Assembly: GCA_030998225.1 (NCBI GenBank)
Contig: JAPYXD010000466.1
Location: 5,063,001 to 5,127,000 of the forward strand
Length of the DNA stretch: 64,000 nt
Reading direction: 5' to 3'
Origin: Diplolepis rosae
Taxonomy: Eukaryota; Arthropoda; Insecta; Hymenoptera; Diplolepididae
Made by a program: the position numbers and the translations under genes
The notes under the pieces: model-generated
Database searches by the model: none
Told to the model about the DNA's origin: nothing
What the model saw: the letters and a program-made list of their open reading frames with translations, nothing else
In this document: positions 43,732-54,924 of the stretch, piece by piece
Layout of the letters: every line of letters starts with the position of its first letter
Position numbering within the stretch: position 1 is the first letter of the stretch

Positions 43732-46534
43732 TGTTCTGTAATATTTTCCAAATTTTCCGGAAGATATTTTGTGAAGTAAAAAGTATTCTCACACGAACTT
43801 TTAAAGGAATTTGGTCACGTGATCTAGTTGGACCATGGTCTTAATATAATTATTTTCCAGTTCAGAGGCGGTTTATAGTTGTGTAAGATTTAGCAATTTT
43901 TAATTAAATCTAGAGTCTATAGACGATTTCTCAAATTATCTATTTTGCGCAGGAAAACTCTACTGACACAGGAGGAAATATGACTATAATAAAATAGGCA
44001 TCTTATTGACCTTTATAAAAATATTTGCAACTTTCGCTTAAAATCCGCTTGAAACAATAATAAAACTCTAAGGTGGGAACAGGTGTAACATATAAAGAAG
44101 GGTGGTGATAAAAGGTAAACGATCTTTAATTGTAAAAACGGAAAGGACTTACACAGCAAAGAAGGAGGGAGCAAAAAGGAAGAAGAGAGAAAGTGAAAAA
44201 GAGGTTGCGGCACGGATCAGAGGATCTTCTCTTCTGGCATGTTTTCAATTACATTACGTCTCCCTACTATGGTGTCTGATTACACCAAGATGTCGGGATT
44301 CAATCCTACAAACTCACTTGTTACTTATATTCCCTACTTTTTTTTCACCAGTCAATATTAAACTTTAAAAAGAAAGAAATGATTTAATACCATTTATATT
44401 AATTATAGTTACATGTAACTATTGTAGGCACGTAGACATTGGAAGAAAAAAGGTATTAAAAATATTTTTTTGATGGCCCTGGTAAGTACGCTCTAATATA
44501 CGTTACATTACCTCGATTTTTAAATTTTACATAACTCTTTAGTACATTTCATTATATAGTTTATAATTTCGTACAAGTAATAAGGTTTTTACCTTTACTA
44601 AACTTCTCTGTATATTCGCCTCTTGAACCTGTTCTGTAAAATTTGATAAACTTTTTTTCCACCTGTCAGACTCTTTGTTATCTTCCACACATCTCATGTA
44701 TTTTGGACGTATTTAGAACATAAGACGTCCTTAAGACATCAAAAAGCCTGACACTGAAGTTCGCATGACGTCCTTAAGGCGTTCCAGATGAGGTGTACAA
44801 TATCCCAGTGCATCACTTCAATTATTTATTTGTAATCATGTATCTGAATATTCCTCAATTGATGTTTAATAAATTATTCACAATGTATTATAAAAATAAT
44901 CCCTTTGGAAACGACAATTTTTTTCAAATAATGAAAAAATTTCTAGTTATATTAGGGATTAAGTTTTTCTATCCCTAATAGGGAATTTTAGTTGCAAAAT
45001 ATTTAGAAAAATTCAGGATAATTTTAACAGAGAAATATTTAAAACGCAGATTGAAAATAGTAAAAAAATTGTACACTATTACTTAATACTTCCCTCAATT
45101 AACATAACCTGAAAGAATCTTTAAATAAATTAACAAAACCAGAATAGGTCAGTCCCTTGTGAGATAATCTGTCAACATATTATCGTGACTCACATTCTGA
45201 GAACTTCATCTTATAATTTTTATATTGAAGGAGATACGGAAAGAGTTCGAATTTTGAAACACCTTGTACTTAAAAAGTAGACATCCAGGGCTATCAACGA
45301 CTGAAGGAAATGAGAAGTGTCATTCAAACGTCAAGATATAATTAGGTAGGATACCTGTATCTATATTGCTTACCTACTCCAGGTTCTCTAATCTCGTAAT
45401 CTGGCTGTTTTTGCCTTTATTCATCTTGCTCCTTCATACAGTAGCTTTTTCCCCGTTTTTTAAAGTGATTAAAATTTTTCGATAATTGAGGGGCTCCATC
45501 GAATAACCGGTTATGTAATTTTAGCATTCAATTTTGTTGGCCCTTGACTGCTCATGGAAAATCTTTCTAATTTCAATTTTTGAAACATAGATTCAGATAG
45601 AGAATTTAATTGTGTATCTGTTTTTTTCTATTGAAAAAAGTTGTTACTCTTACAGTTTTTGAAATAAATGAAATCAACGGTTTTTTTCAGCTTAAAATTT
45701 AATTTCTTTTCGACTTCAACTCGTGCTCAATTATTGAATTCTAGGAATTTCTCAATGAAATTTATAGAGATTACGCGTGATAATGTTCTTTGATCAGTTG
45801 CATAAGAAAGAAGTTGAAAAATTTATTATAAAAAAAGTTAATCATTTTTTTATATCACGTTGCAAAAGTTGCATTTATAATATTTAAATTGAAAATTTCA
45901 CAGTTATTCCGTATGAAATGTGCCACTTTTTACGGATACAGAGTGTGCCAAAAATGAACAATTCAAAAGTTTGTGTTATTTCAATTAAGAGAAACAATTA
46001 GTAATCGATTTAAGTTAAAAAAATTAATAGAATCTGTTTTTCCGGGGTGAAGCTCAGCTACTGGGCGGGTTAGCAAGTGGCGGATAGCGAATGCCTTAAG
46101 TAATGTATCCTTTCATTAAAACTATATATTTTTATACATTTTTTTTATATTTATATAAAGAAAATAATGAATATGCGCATCTTTCACTATCAATGTATAT
46201 TATAAGTTGTAATAATATAAATTTATTAAAATGATATATTTCTTAGGGTAATTGCGAATAAAGAATAATGCAAAATAAAGAACAAATGCTGATAAAGAAT
46301 ATGAGTTGTTATTATTTATTTTGCAATATCTGAATAAGCAGTCTCGAACTGAGGCACAGAACTTAATAAGACTTTTACTCTTTTTTTTTTTATTGTCTTT
46401 CATTTATTATTAATATACTACTTACCCGGTTTTGCGCCAGAGATTTGCCAGTACTGACATAACTCCGACATATCGGTATGGCGCGGTGGGTACATTCAAG
46501 TATATTCCTCATGATTTTCCTCATCTTTGAACAG
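43732..46534. other. 2.8 kb without recognised genes
   Basis: AT-rich, largely unique sequence. A segment at about 43,815-43,850 (GGTCACGTGATCTAG) is the inverted counterpart of 40,465-40,500, flanking the hAT-like insertion. ACGTCCTTAAG occurs twice near 44,725-44,780. No coding signal. Confidence 0.4.
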
Positions 46535-46835
46535 TTTTTATTTTATGTAAATTTAGTTTAGACCAATTTAATAGTTTCACATGTACAATTAATTTATACC
46601 GTTTTTACCACAATGTTTATCCGTCACACGTGCAATTCTTTAAGATTATCCCCTTAGTATTTCTACAGAAAACATTTTTGTACAGTTTTCATTTTTTTAT
46701 TCAAATTTAGTTATTCAGACCAATTTTATAGTTTCACACTTGCAATTCTTTTATATCATTTTTTACCACAATGTTTATCGGTCACACCTGCAAATTTTTT
46801 AAGTTTTTTCCTTTGTATTTTTTATAGAAATAAAT
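46535..46835 (+). repeat. Dispersed two-unit copy of the ~155-bp satellite
   Basis: Two units with TCACACGTGC (about 46,624) and TCACACCTGC (about 46,782), 158 bp apart, matching the array at 1-705. Confidence 0.85.
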
Positions 46836-46839
46836 TCTC

Positions 46840-46930
46840 ACTGATAAGGACACCAATCTGAGTCGAAACGTTTGAAAATATGAAACTTTGAGTTACATTT
46901 TTTCTGGACTCTAAAGCCAACTAAGAACAT
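46840..46930 (+). other. Possible Penelope-type terminal fragment with hammerhead-like core
   Basis: CTGATAAGGAC, a 10-nt spacer and GTCGAAACG follow the satellite directly. The order CUGANRA, short stem (GAC/GTC), GAAAC is that of a hammerhead ribozyme core, which many Penelope-like elements carry; here the normally invariant G after CUGAU is A, so cleavage would be lost. Evidence is slight. Confidence 0.25.
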
Positions 46931-47582
46931 CAACAATATTTGAATATTATTTATATATATGAGGTTTAAATTTCTTTATTCAAATTTTGGTTATTAATCA
47001 CAGAAATAACCTTAATAATGTGAAAAATAAAACAAATCTCGCTCAGCAAATAATACTATTTGAAAGTGTAGATATGCCGATGTCGATGTCGTCCAGTAAT
47101 ATTTTTTTCTACCTAGTAACAATATCGATTGTAATATTACAATTCAAAATAGAATTGTTTGTTGGGCAAACAAATCCACTTTCTGACCCGCTAGTAGAAA
47201 AAAATCATGTGCAACACGGGAAAAACATTTATTTTACTCGTGTGGTTGTTACCCTCGCTTTGCTCGGGCATCAAACTTCACACTCGCAAAATAAATTTTT
47301 TTTTCCCTTGTTGCACAATGTACTATTATGTGCCTCCGGCGTGTAAACTCGTATTTTCGCTACAGTTGAGAGTAGCGCAATGTTGTGTATTGCGCTATAG
47401 AGGAATGTAATGTAAAAATTGAACTGCGCATGCGCATATAGTCTTACAGCGGAGCAGAATCTTCTTCTTATTCTTCTTCTTCATCGTACAGCGTTAGCAC
47501 CCTACTCACAAAGCCTTGTACATTTGAACTGCGCATGATCTATTACAACAAGCTACTACTACACAAGATCGATAAAATCAAA

Positions 47583-47699
47583 ATGGCCGGGACAAGTCGC
47601 GAAATATCAAGTGTAATGACTAGTGCCGCAAACAACTACAATACTAGATTAGATTCGAGTGTACGCATAAAAACTCGTATACGCACCAAAGTCACATAA
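47583..47699 (+). CDS. Short conserved reading frame in family Z, copy 2
   Basis: 38 codons, beginning MAGTSREISSVM and ending RLDSSVRIKTRI..KVT, homologous to 6,941-7,060. The start, the last third and the stop are kept while the middle varies, with a one-codon length change. Function unknown. Confidence 0.3.
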   Translation: MAGTSREISSVMTSAANNYNTRLDSSVRIKTRIRTKVT

Positions 47700-47741
47700 A
47701 ATAGAATACGTGCCAATGCACACAATTCGGCAAATTACGAG

Positions 47742-48427
47742 CGTTGAGTGAAGATAGGTATAGAGGAGACATCGAGGGCGATTGAATGGTCCAAACCTTG
47801 CGGGGAAAGACGCCAGGGGTAGGTAAAGTACCAAACCCGAACATCAGGATCGACACTTTCGAAAATCGCCAAAATCTCACGGATAAGAAGTAAGTTGTAG
47901 GAGTAAGGCCCAAACTTGTGTTGGTGAGTCTGCTGTATTCGTGATGGGTCAGGTAGTCCTCGTCAATTCAACCCTAGCTTGTCGACAAGATTTTACATAA
48001 TAGCTTTTTACCTCTTTTCCTTCTACTTCGCTCTTTACTAGTCTTTTCCTAAGATCGGATATATATTTAAAATATACATATATATAAAAAAAATAATATA
48101 TAAAATATTTTATATTATAAATTTTATAATAGAATATATATATAAAATATTTTATATTATAAATTTTGTATTATAATATATAAAAGAATATATATAAATA
48201 TTAAATATATATAAAAGAACAATTTATTAAATACAGCAGACTCACCAACACAAGTTTGGGCCTTACTCCTACAACTTACTTCTTATCCGTGAGATTTTGG
48301 CGATTTTCGAAAGTGTCGATCCTGGTGTTCGGGTTTGGAACTTTACCTACCCCTGGCGTCTTTCCCCGCAAGGTTTGGACCATTCAATCGCCCTCGATGT
48401 CTCCTCTATACCTATCTTCACTCAACG
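47742..48427. mobile_element. Foldback element W, 196-bp arms, TTACGAG duplication
   Basis: Arms 47,742-47,937 and 48,232-48,427 are near-perfect inverted copies starting CGTTGAGTGAAGATAGG. TTACGAG occurs directly on both sides. The empty site is visible in Z copy 1 near 7,096-7,103. The arms are GC-balanced and open in more than one frame, the 294-bp centre is extremely AT-rich (TATATAAA repeats). No transposase. Confidence 0.9.
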
Positions 48428-48727
48428 TTACGAGACTTGCGACAATGCTCACAGGACTGATTGCGCCTCGGATTCGTCTCGGCTTTGCCTCAACTGCGCC
48501 TTGGCTTCGATCTCCTGCGAGCATTGTCGCTCGTCGCGCAATAACCCTCATTGTGCGTCTAGGCACGTAATATACTATATTCTTCAGGTTAGTGTTTTAC
48601 AATGTACCTTTAACACTCTCAGTTAGCACCTGATGCAATACAAGAATTTAGATGTTACTATATATCCCGTAGTACTCATCGCATTATGGAAGAGTATAAC
48701 AGTATAAGTTACAATTTTTAGTTTATA

Positions 48728-49907
48728 AGGTAAAAGCACCAATAGCCGGACAGAGCCATGAATTTTTCTCAAAATTAGAGATTTATGAATGACTTATCGC
48801 TATTTTGGTGTACTGTATACAAACCTCGAAACGTACACTTTAAAAAAGTGAAAATTTTATTGAATTGAAAATTAAAACTTCGCCAAGAAAAAAAAAATTT
48901 CTCTACTGAAGCACAAGGCTGGTCGAAATGTAGCGAAATCTGCTCTTTAAACTAACTGACGCGTTGTCTTTATTAAGCAAATAACTTTTACATTTACCTT
49001 TATTTGTCATTTTAATACGTGTTACACTAAAGTCAAATTCTTTATATAAACCATAATATTTTTCAAAATTAAAAACATTTTCCTTTAATTAAATATTTTA
49101 AATCCGGTTATTAGGTCAATGAATATTCGTTTTGCCTAATAACCGAACGCGTGTCCGACGTTACATTGCACTGCTTTTTGAGGAATGACAGAGAAGAAAG
49201 AAGCTAAACTAAAATAAAAAAAACAAGAACAGAAAGAGAAAAAAGAAGCTGCATTAAAAAAAAAAAAACAGGAACAGCAAGAAAAAAGAGAAGCCACGTT
49301 AGAGAAAAATCAAAAGCAGGATCAAAAGAAAAAATCTTTGAAAAGAAAGAAAGAAGAATAAAATAAAAAACCAGGAAAAAAACGAAGAATCAGAAGTTTT
49401 AAATAAATATATTATTATGTAAATGTAAAGCAAAGTTCATAGAAAAAAAATTGGCAAAATAAATTAAACTTATTTAATAGACCTCAAAAGAATGAAGTTC
49501 ATTAACAATTCTATTTGTAAAATCTTTTCAATATTTTTTTTTATAAGCGTAGACTTAAAAAATGTTTCCGTAAATATTTCCCAGTGTTTATTATGCTTAA
49601 AAAATATCAAATCCATATCAATCAAATTATAATATTCTCTTCTCCGAGTATTGGTACAGCGCTGTCCGGCTATTGGATCAATTCACTTTTCCCGTCCGAC
49701 AATTAGCTCCAGAGCATTATTTAATGAAGAGAATTATTAAGATGGATTATTCAGATTCAACACAACTCTTCACTTCTTGTTATAGTAGGGAGCACACATA
49801 CATCAAAATAATCGCGGCAATTCTTTATTCGGCATCACATTTAGAACGATTAATACAAAAAATAGGATGACATTTCCTTAGACGCCCGGCTATTGGTGCT
49901 TTTACCT
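48728..49907 (+). mobile_element. TA-flanked transposon with AGGTAAAAGC termini
   Basis: AGGTAAAAGCACCAATAGCC at the left, its inverted copy at the right, TA on both sides; 1,180 bp. Terminus and subterminal CCGGAC/CCGGCTATTGG motifs and a lysine-rich coding tail relate it to the 5,642-7,736 element. Internally deleted. Confidence 0.75.
49187..49402 (+). pseudogene. Lysine-rich transposase C-terminal remnant
   Basis: Plus-strand translation is almost wholly Lys/Glu/Gln/Arg (EKREATLEKNQKQDQKKKSL) with internal stops, like the minus-strand remnant at 6.0-6.4 kb. It is presumably the basic tail of the family's transposase. Confidence 0.45.
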
Positions 49908-50157
49908 TAATGAAATAGCGAAACATATGTCAGCTCACGAGTCAAACCTTGCAATTTAGAGTAGTAATTTTAACAGTACCTACCAGTGCTTTCCCATTTT
50001 ACAGTGTTAAATTACAATATTTGCTTTATATATTGCTACAAGAGCTATTTCGACTAGTATACTTTCACATTACTGGTTCATACTGTGAAAACTGCTCGTT
50101 ACGCAGTGGGAACACTTTAAGCTACAGCTTTACAGTTCGAAATTGTTCATTTTAACG

Positions 50158-52643
50158 CACGGAGAAACTCTTCATTGCAAAATTTAGTATTATTATATTT
50201 ATTTTTACTAAAAGTCAATAGTAAACGAGGATATAACGTCACTTTTTTATAAATTACTATTTTGGATATTAAACTATGGAGTTGCTAATAATATTGGAGA
50301 AAATGGTGATATAATTGTACTTATGACTAAAAACAAAAGCAAATTTTATTACTTGCAATAGTAAAATCGAAATCGACACATCGAACGAATTATATTGAAG
50401 TAAACCCAATAAATGTTTCATTAATTGCTAAAAAAGAATGTTAAGTTTACAAAAGACAATAGTAAAGTCACATCTTCTGTCTAACCGAATTACCATAGTC
50501 TTTTGGAGATAGTGGAACCATATTTATAACTTTTCCTATCGAAAATAGGAAATAATTGCACCTCCATGATATAAAAAAATCAATCATTCGTAAATTTTAC
50601 CATAGTTCTTATTAGATTTTGTGAGCTACATAGAGAGAATATTTATAAACTCAGTTACATATTTACATACACATACACGTATATATATATATATATATCA
50701 ATATAAATAATAAACATACCAATGCACGCTCAAATACTAATCCAACGCAACTTAACCTAACTGCACAACGCACACATTCTTAAACGCATCGCAGTGATAT
50801 GACAATTACAATGTAGCAACTTCATTATATACTGAACTGTGGAAACTTTTACGATTTGTGAGGAATAGCTCGGTAATCCCTCTGCTAGAAAAAATCGTAA
50901 GTTAGAAAGGCGCCATATTCAAATGTAAAAAAATATATTACTATATCGGCTACCGACAAATAATCATAACGAGCACATGAAGCGATTCTCGGGTAATATC
51001 AGAAACGTTCAGCGTATCTGACGTCACTCGGCAGTACATTTAATATTTCCAATGGGAATTTTGACAACGTACTATTCCAATATATGATGTATTCGATTGC
51101 AAAATATTCAAGTCTTTCTCTTTTCATTGTTCATTACTATTGACAATGGTAATTTCTCTAAACTATTTTGCAATTCATATTATTCAAAAGATCAATTCTT
51201 GCATAGATAGTTTTACTTTTTATTTATATAGGTATCACTTATTTCTACGTTCAATTTGCCATCAAAGATATTAATCTTTGCAACTCTCAATCGTAATTTA
51301 TAAAGTTGCACTATATTTACAATTGAGGAGTTATATTCAATAAGGCGACAGGCGCTCGAAAACCTGTAAAAGTATTATCCGCCTCGTGATGTCATAGTCA
51401 AAAATTGAAAATCGAAATTCGAAAAAACCAAAAACATGGTTTTATAGCTCGTGAAAAATGAATGTTAGTTTCCTCTTACAGTTTTTTTATAACGTTGCAA
51501 ATTTTCGAGTAAATTAATAAAAAGTGTGTTGGTTTTAAAGCATAGAAACCATGTTTTATTTCAATCCACTCGCCTCGAAAAATTCATTAATTAACGGATT
51601 GCGAAATTTTTTTCGGCGTTCTACTCGTGAATCTCTGGCGGAGGCGACAGTGCTTGCAAAAATTTTTTTGTTCATTGTTAAATGGTTTTTTTTTAATCCG
51701 AAGAAAAAACTATGTTTTTCGAGCTTTGGACCGAAAAAGTGAGCGAGGAAGTTTGAGCTACAGTAAACTTCCCGCGAACAACGAGTTGAACGCAAATGCG
51801 AATTAGGTTTTGACGCTCATTTTCATCGCATGCCACTCCTACTCTCTTTCTCTATCTTCCTTCGCTTCGGTGAAAATTGCGTCAAAACCTAATTCGCATT
51901 TGCGTTCAACTCGTTGTATTTTCGAAAGTAACTTTTCAATTGGCTTGATATTTTCATCGAAGCGAAGGAAGATAGAGAAAGAGAGTAGGAGTGGCATGCG
52001 ATGAAAATGAGCGTCAAAACCTAATTCGCATTTGCGTTCAACTCGTTGTTCGCGGGAAGTTTACTGTAGCTCAAACTTCCTCGCTCACTTTTTCGGTCCA
52101 AAGCTCGAAAAACATAGTTTTTTCTTCGGATTAAAAAAAAACCATTTAACAATGAACAAAAAAATTTTTGCAAGCACTGTCGCCTCCGCCAGAGATTCAC
52201 GAGTAGAACGCAAAAAAAAATTTCGCAATCCGTTAATTAATGAATTTTTCGAGGCGAGTGGATTGAAATAAAACATGGTTTCTATGCTTTAAAACCAACA
52301 CACTTTTTATTAATTTACTCGAAAATTTGCAAAGTTATAAAAAAAACTGTAATAGGAAACTAACATTCATTTTTCACGAGCTATAAAACCACGTTTTTGG
52401 TTTATTCGAATTTCGATTTTCAATTTTTGACTATGACATCACGAGGCGGACAATACTTTTACAGGTTTTCGAGCGCCTGTTGCCTTATTGAATATAACTC
52501 CTCAATTGGTTCAGAAAATGTATTTCCTCCTACCGCTATGGTAAATAGAACTAGTTTTCTTACTATATCCTCGCTTCCTATATTGACTTTTAGTAAAAAT
52601 AAATATAATAATACTAGATTTTACAATGAAAAGTTTTTCCGTG
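50158..52643. mobile_element. CACGGAG-type element built around a giant palindrome
   Basis: Outer inverted repeats of about 80 bp (50,158-50,238 and 52,563-52,643; AGTATTATTATATTTATTTT in both) start CACGGAGAAAC / GTTTTTCCGTG, with CG on each side. The right half runs almost directly into the palindrome; the left half has about 1 kb of extra sequence (50,240-51,310), including a (TA)n tract and probably another insertion. No recognisable protein. Confidence 0.8.
51320..52508. repeat. Palindrome with 550-bp arms and 88-bp loop
   Basis: 51,320-51,869 and 51,958-52,508 are inverted copies with only scattered differences. A block reading GCGTCAAAACCTAATTCGCA occurs three times: once in each arm and once in the loop. 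Each arm contains the same 60-80 codon frames (for example MRSTRCSREVYCSSNFLAHF), which are a consequence of the duplication and are not recognised as proteins. Confidence 0.92.
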
Positions 52644-52649
52644 CGGGTA

Positions 52650-53930
52650 CTTTTTTTAGTCAAGCCTCCCGCGCTAAGGGGATAAGAATTACATATATAA
52701 GGGGTAAAAAAAATATATACGTATTCCAGCTTATTCTAGATCATTCTAGAATTCTTGAGAAAGACAGAGAGATATGATTAGAAAAGGGCAGATATAATAT
52801 ATTCTACGCGAGCGAAGCCGCGGGCAAAAGATAGTTATCAAATAAATTTTTATGGATAGTAAGAATGACTTGAATTTTCAGAGTCTCATGGGACAAGTTC
52901 AATTCGTTTAACACCCTATTTTTTTTAAGGTTACGATTCCCTTCACCAAACTTTAAAAGACCCTCAGAGTGTGGCATGTGGGTTAAATTTTGCGAAGTCG
53001 TTTTTCCCTCTCGAAAATAAAAAGTGTTTAATGCGAACATTTTTTTCGTATTCGAATGATAGTTTTTAACGATGGATTTCTCTTCAGAATTTCAATTGCG
53101 TATCAGGTGAACGATTAGCGGTAATGACTGCGGTGCGTATGATCAGGTAGATAGGACTAGATTCGAATACCTCTGGCATTAGAAATTTCATTTATAAGAA
53201 TCGTAATTATTATGATTGTGCGTCAGTTATGTGAATAATACGTGTAAAGATATAACATTTTTACGTATTAATATTTTTATGAGCTTTTCTATAAAAACTA
53301 ATAGTTGTAAAAGTTGATTGGCTTTTAGGGTGCATAAATATATTATTGTTTTTTAGATTCGAGGTACTTCTTATTTTGTACACAAAAATTTTATTTGTGT
53401 ATTTTACTTAAATGTGGGTAAAAGGAAACACAAATTTTAGTACCGCCATAGATTGGCGCATTTGAAAGTCGTTTATAATTTATATACAACACACTTCGTA
53501 CAGAATGTGCAATTGTCCATGCTATCACAATAAAAGTAAAGTCTCAAATTGATTACGTCTAACTGACAATTTGTTTTAAAATTAGCTACCCAATGTATAA
53601 GCGCATAAGTTTGTCCGGTATTGGTGATTAGTAATGAAAGTTTCAGAATGTTTCAGAATGAAACACTGTCTACCAGATCAAGCTCGATGTTTCATTCTGA
53701 ACCTGGATGACATATCAATGCCTGATCTGAGCTATAACAAAATTTATTTATGGGACACATCTGGACCTTACACGGAGAAAATGAAACGAGCGAACGCGCT
53801 GTTTCTCAAGCGTGAACGACGCGTGAATGAGAAAATGTGGCTCCGAAGTCGGTTCACTGTCGTCTCATACGTGAATCGCACGGACCTCGTCTTTTCGTCA
53901 CGTTTCTCCGGGACGTGAATCGCGGTTAGG
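52650..53930. other. Intergenic DNA, repeat fragments
   Basis: Near 52,805 is GCGAGCGAAGCCGCGGGCAA, a sequence seen at the ends of several insect repeat families, so a repeat terminus is likely. From about 53,780 the motif CGTGAAT recurs several times. No gene called. Confidence 0.4.
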
Positions 53931-53933
53931 CAA

Positions 53934-54426
53934 TTCACGAGGCTACGCACTGTTTTTCAGCCGTCGTAGAGCTGTGATCCCTCAAACCACATTACGTCCA
54001 CTACCATGTATTTTAGGAGGGTACTTAAAAAAGTGAAAATGAGCATCAGCGCTGCCAAGTTATGATAGCAAGAACTAATATCAATGCGTCATGTCAAAAT
54101 CTAGAAAAAAACAGAATTGAGAATGAAACTTTTTAATGTCTTTTGATGCCTAGGAATTAAAATGCATTCAAAAGTTTCTTTCTCGATTCCATTTCTTTTC
54201 TGATTTTGACATCTCAATGCCATTCAATTCCTACCTTCTTACTAGGTATATTCTAAAGAGCGGAAATTTTTTAAAAATTAATCAATGATTTATACCGTCT
54301 AATTTTATCAAAAGAATATCAAACTATGGTTTCTATGGTTACAACAGGATGAAAACAACATCGGTAGCGACAATAGCGCCACCACTTGATAGCAAACGCG
54401 TGAAAAACAGCGCGTAGCCTCGTGAA
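53934..54426. mobile_element. TIR element with TTCACGAGGCTACGC ends, 493 bp
   Basis: TTCACGAGGCTACGCACTGT at the left and its inverted near-copy at the right. A second inverted pair (around 54,080-54,135 and 54,170-54,225, sharing TGTCAAAATC) lies inside. No coding capacity; target duplication not clear. Confidence 0.7.
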
Positions 54427-54762
54427 TGGTCTAAGCGTTTCATCACTGATATGCCCCATTGTATGATGATTTCTGCACAGGAATTCTCACTAACTAATAA
54501 AAAGTAAAATTCCAAATCAAATAATAAACTGAATGAAATAATTGGACGACTTACCCATATTTCTGATTAGTTTAGCCATATTGTATTGCTCGCTCAGCTG
54601 GAGCGATATGATTTGCATATTTGACCCATATGGTTATTACTGAAGTAATATAACTGCTTCAGTCACATGCTTAATAGATATTTGATAACATAATATGTAT
54701 CTTGTAGATGGAATCTTTATGTTTTAGTCAGACAGATTTTGGTTGTGGAAAACCAGTCATTC

Positions 54763-54920
54763 ACACAATAGTGATGGGCAATACTGGCAAAAAGTATCGA
54801 TTCCGGAGTATCGATGCTTTAAAAACTTCGATTCCGATCCAAGCACCGATCCGAATAAAAAAGTATTGATGTCAAAGTATCGACGTTCTTCAGGACATCC
54901 TTTTCCGCGAAAAAAATGTC
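54763..54920 (+). mobile_element. hAT-like 5' terminus fragment
   Basis: TAGTGATGGGCAATACTGGC resembles the common hAT opening (CAGTGATGGGCAA) and is followed by repeated GTATCGAT / ATCGATGC motifs. The element appears cut off by the LINE copy at about 54,925. Confidence 0.4.
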
Positions 54921-54924
54921 GTGA

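Larger units (their letters stand above)
47326..48584. mobile_element. Family Z element, copy 2, with foldback insertion
   Basis: The right end (…GTCTAGGCACGTAATATACTA) and the centre (CTACAGTTGAGAGTAGCGCA, AACTGCGCATGCGC, the short reading frame) match copy 1 at 6,500-7,213. The left inverted arm is mostly deleted. A 686-bp foldback lies inside the right arm at 47,742-48,427. Confidence 0.8.

Noticed and set aside
51556..52276. Identical 60-80 codon frames in both arms as a duplicated gene
   Set aside because: They arise from the palindrome itself; no domain or start context supports them.
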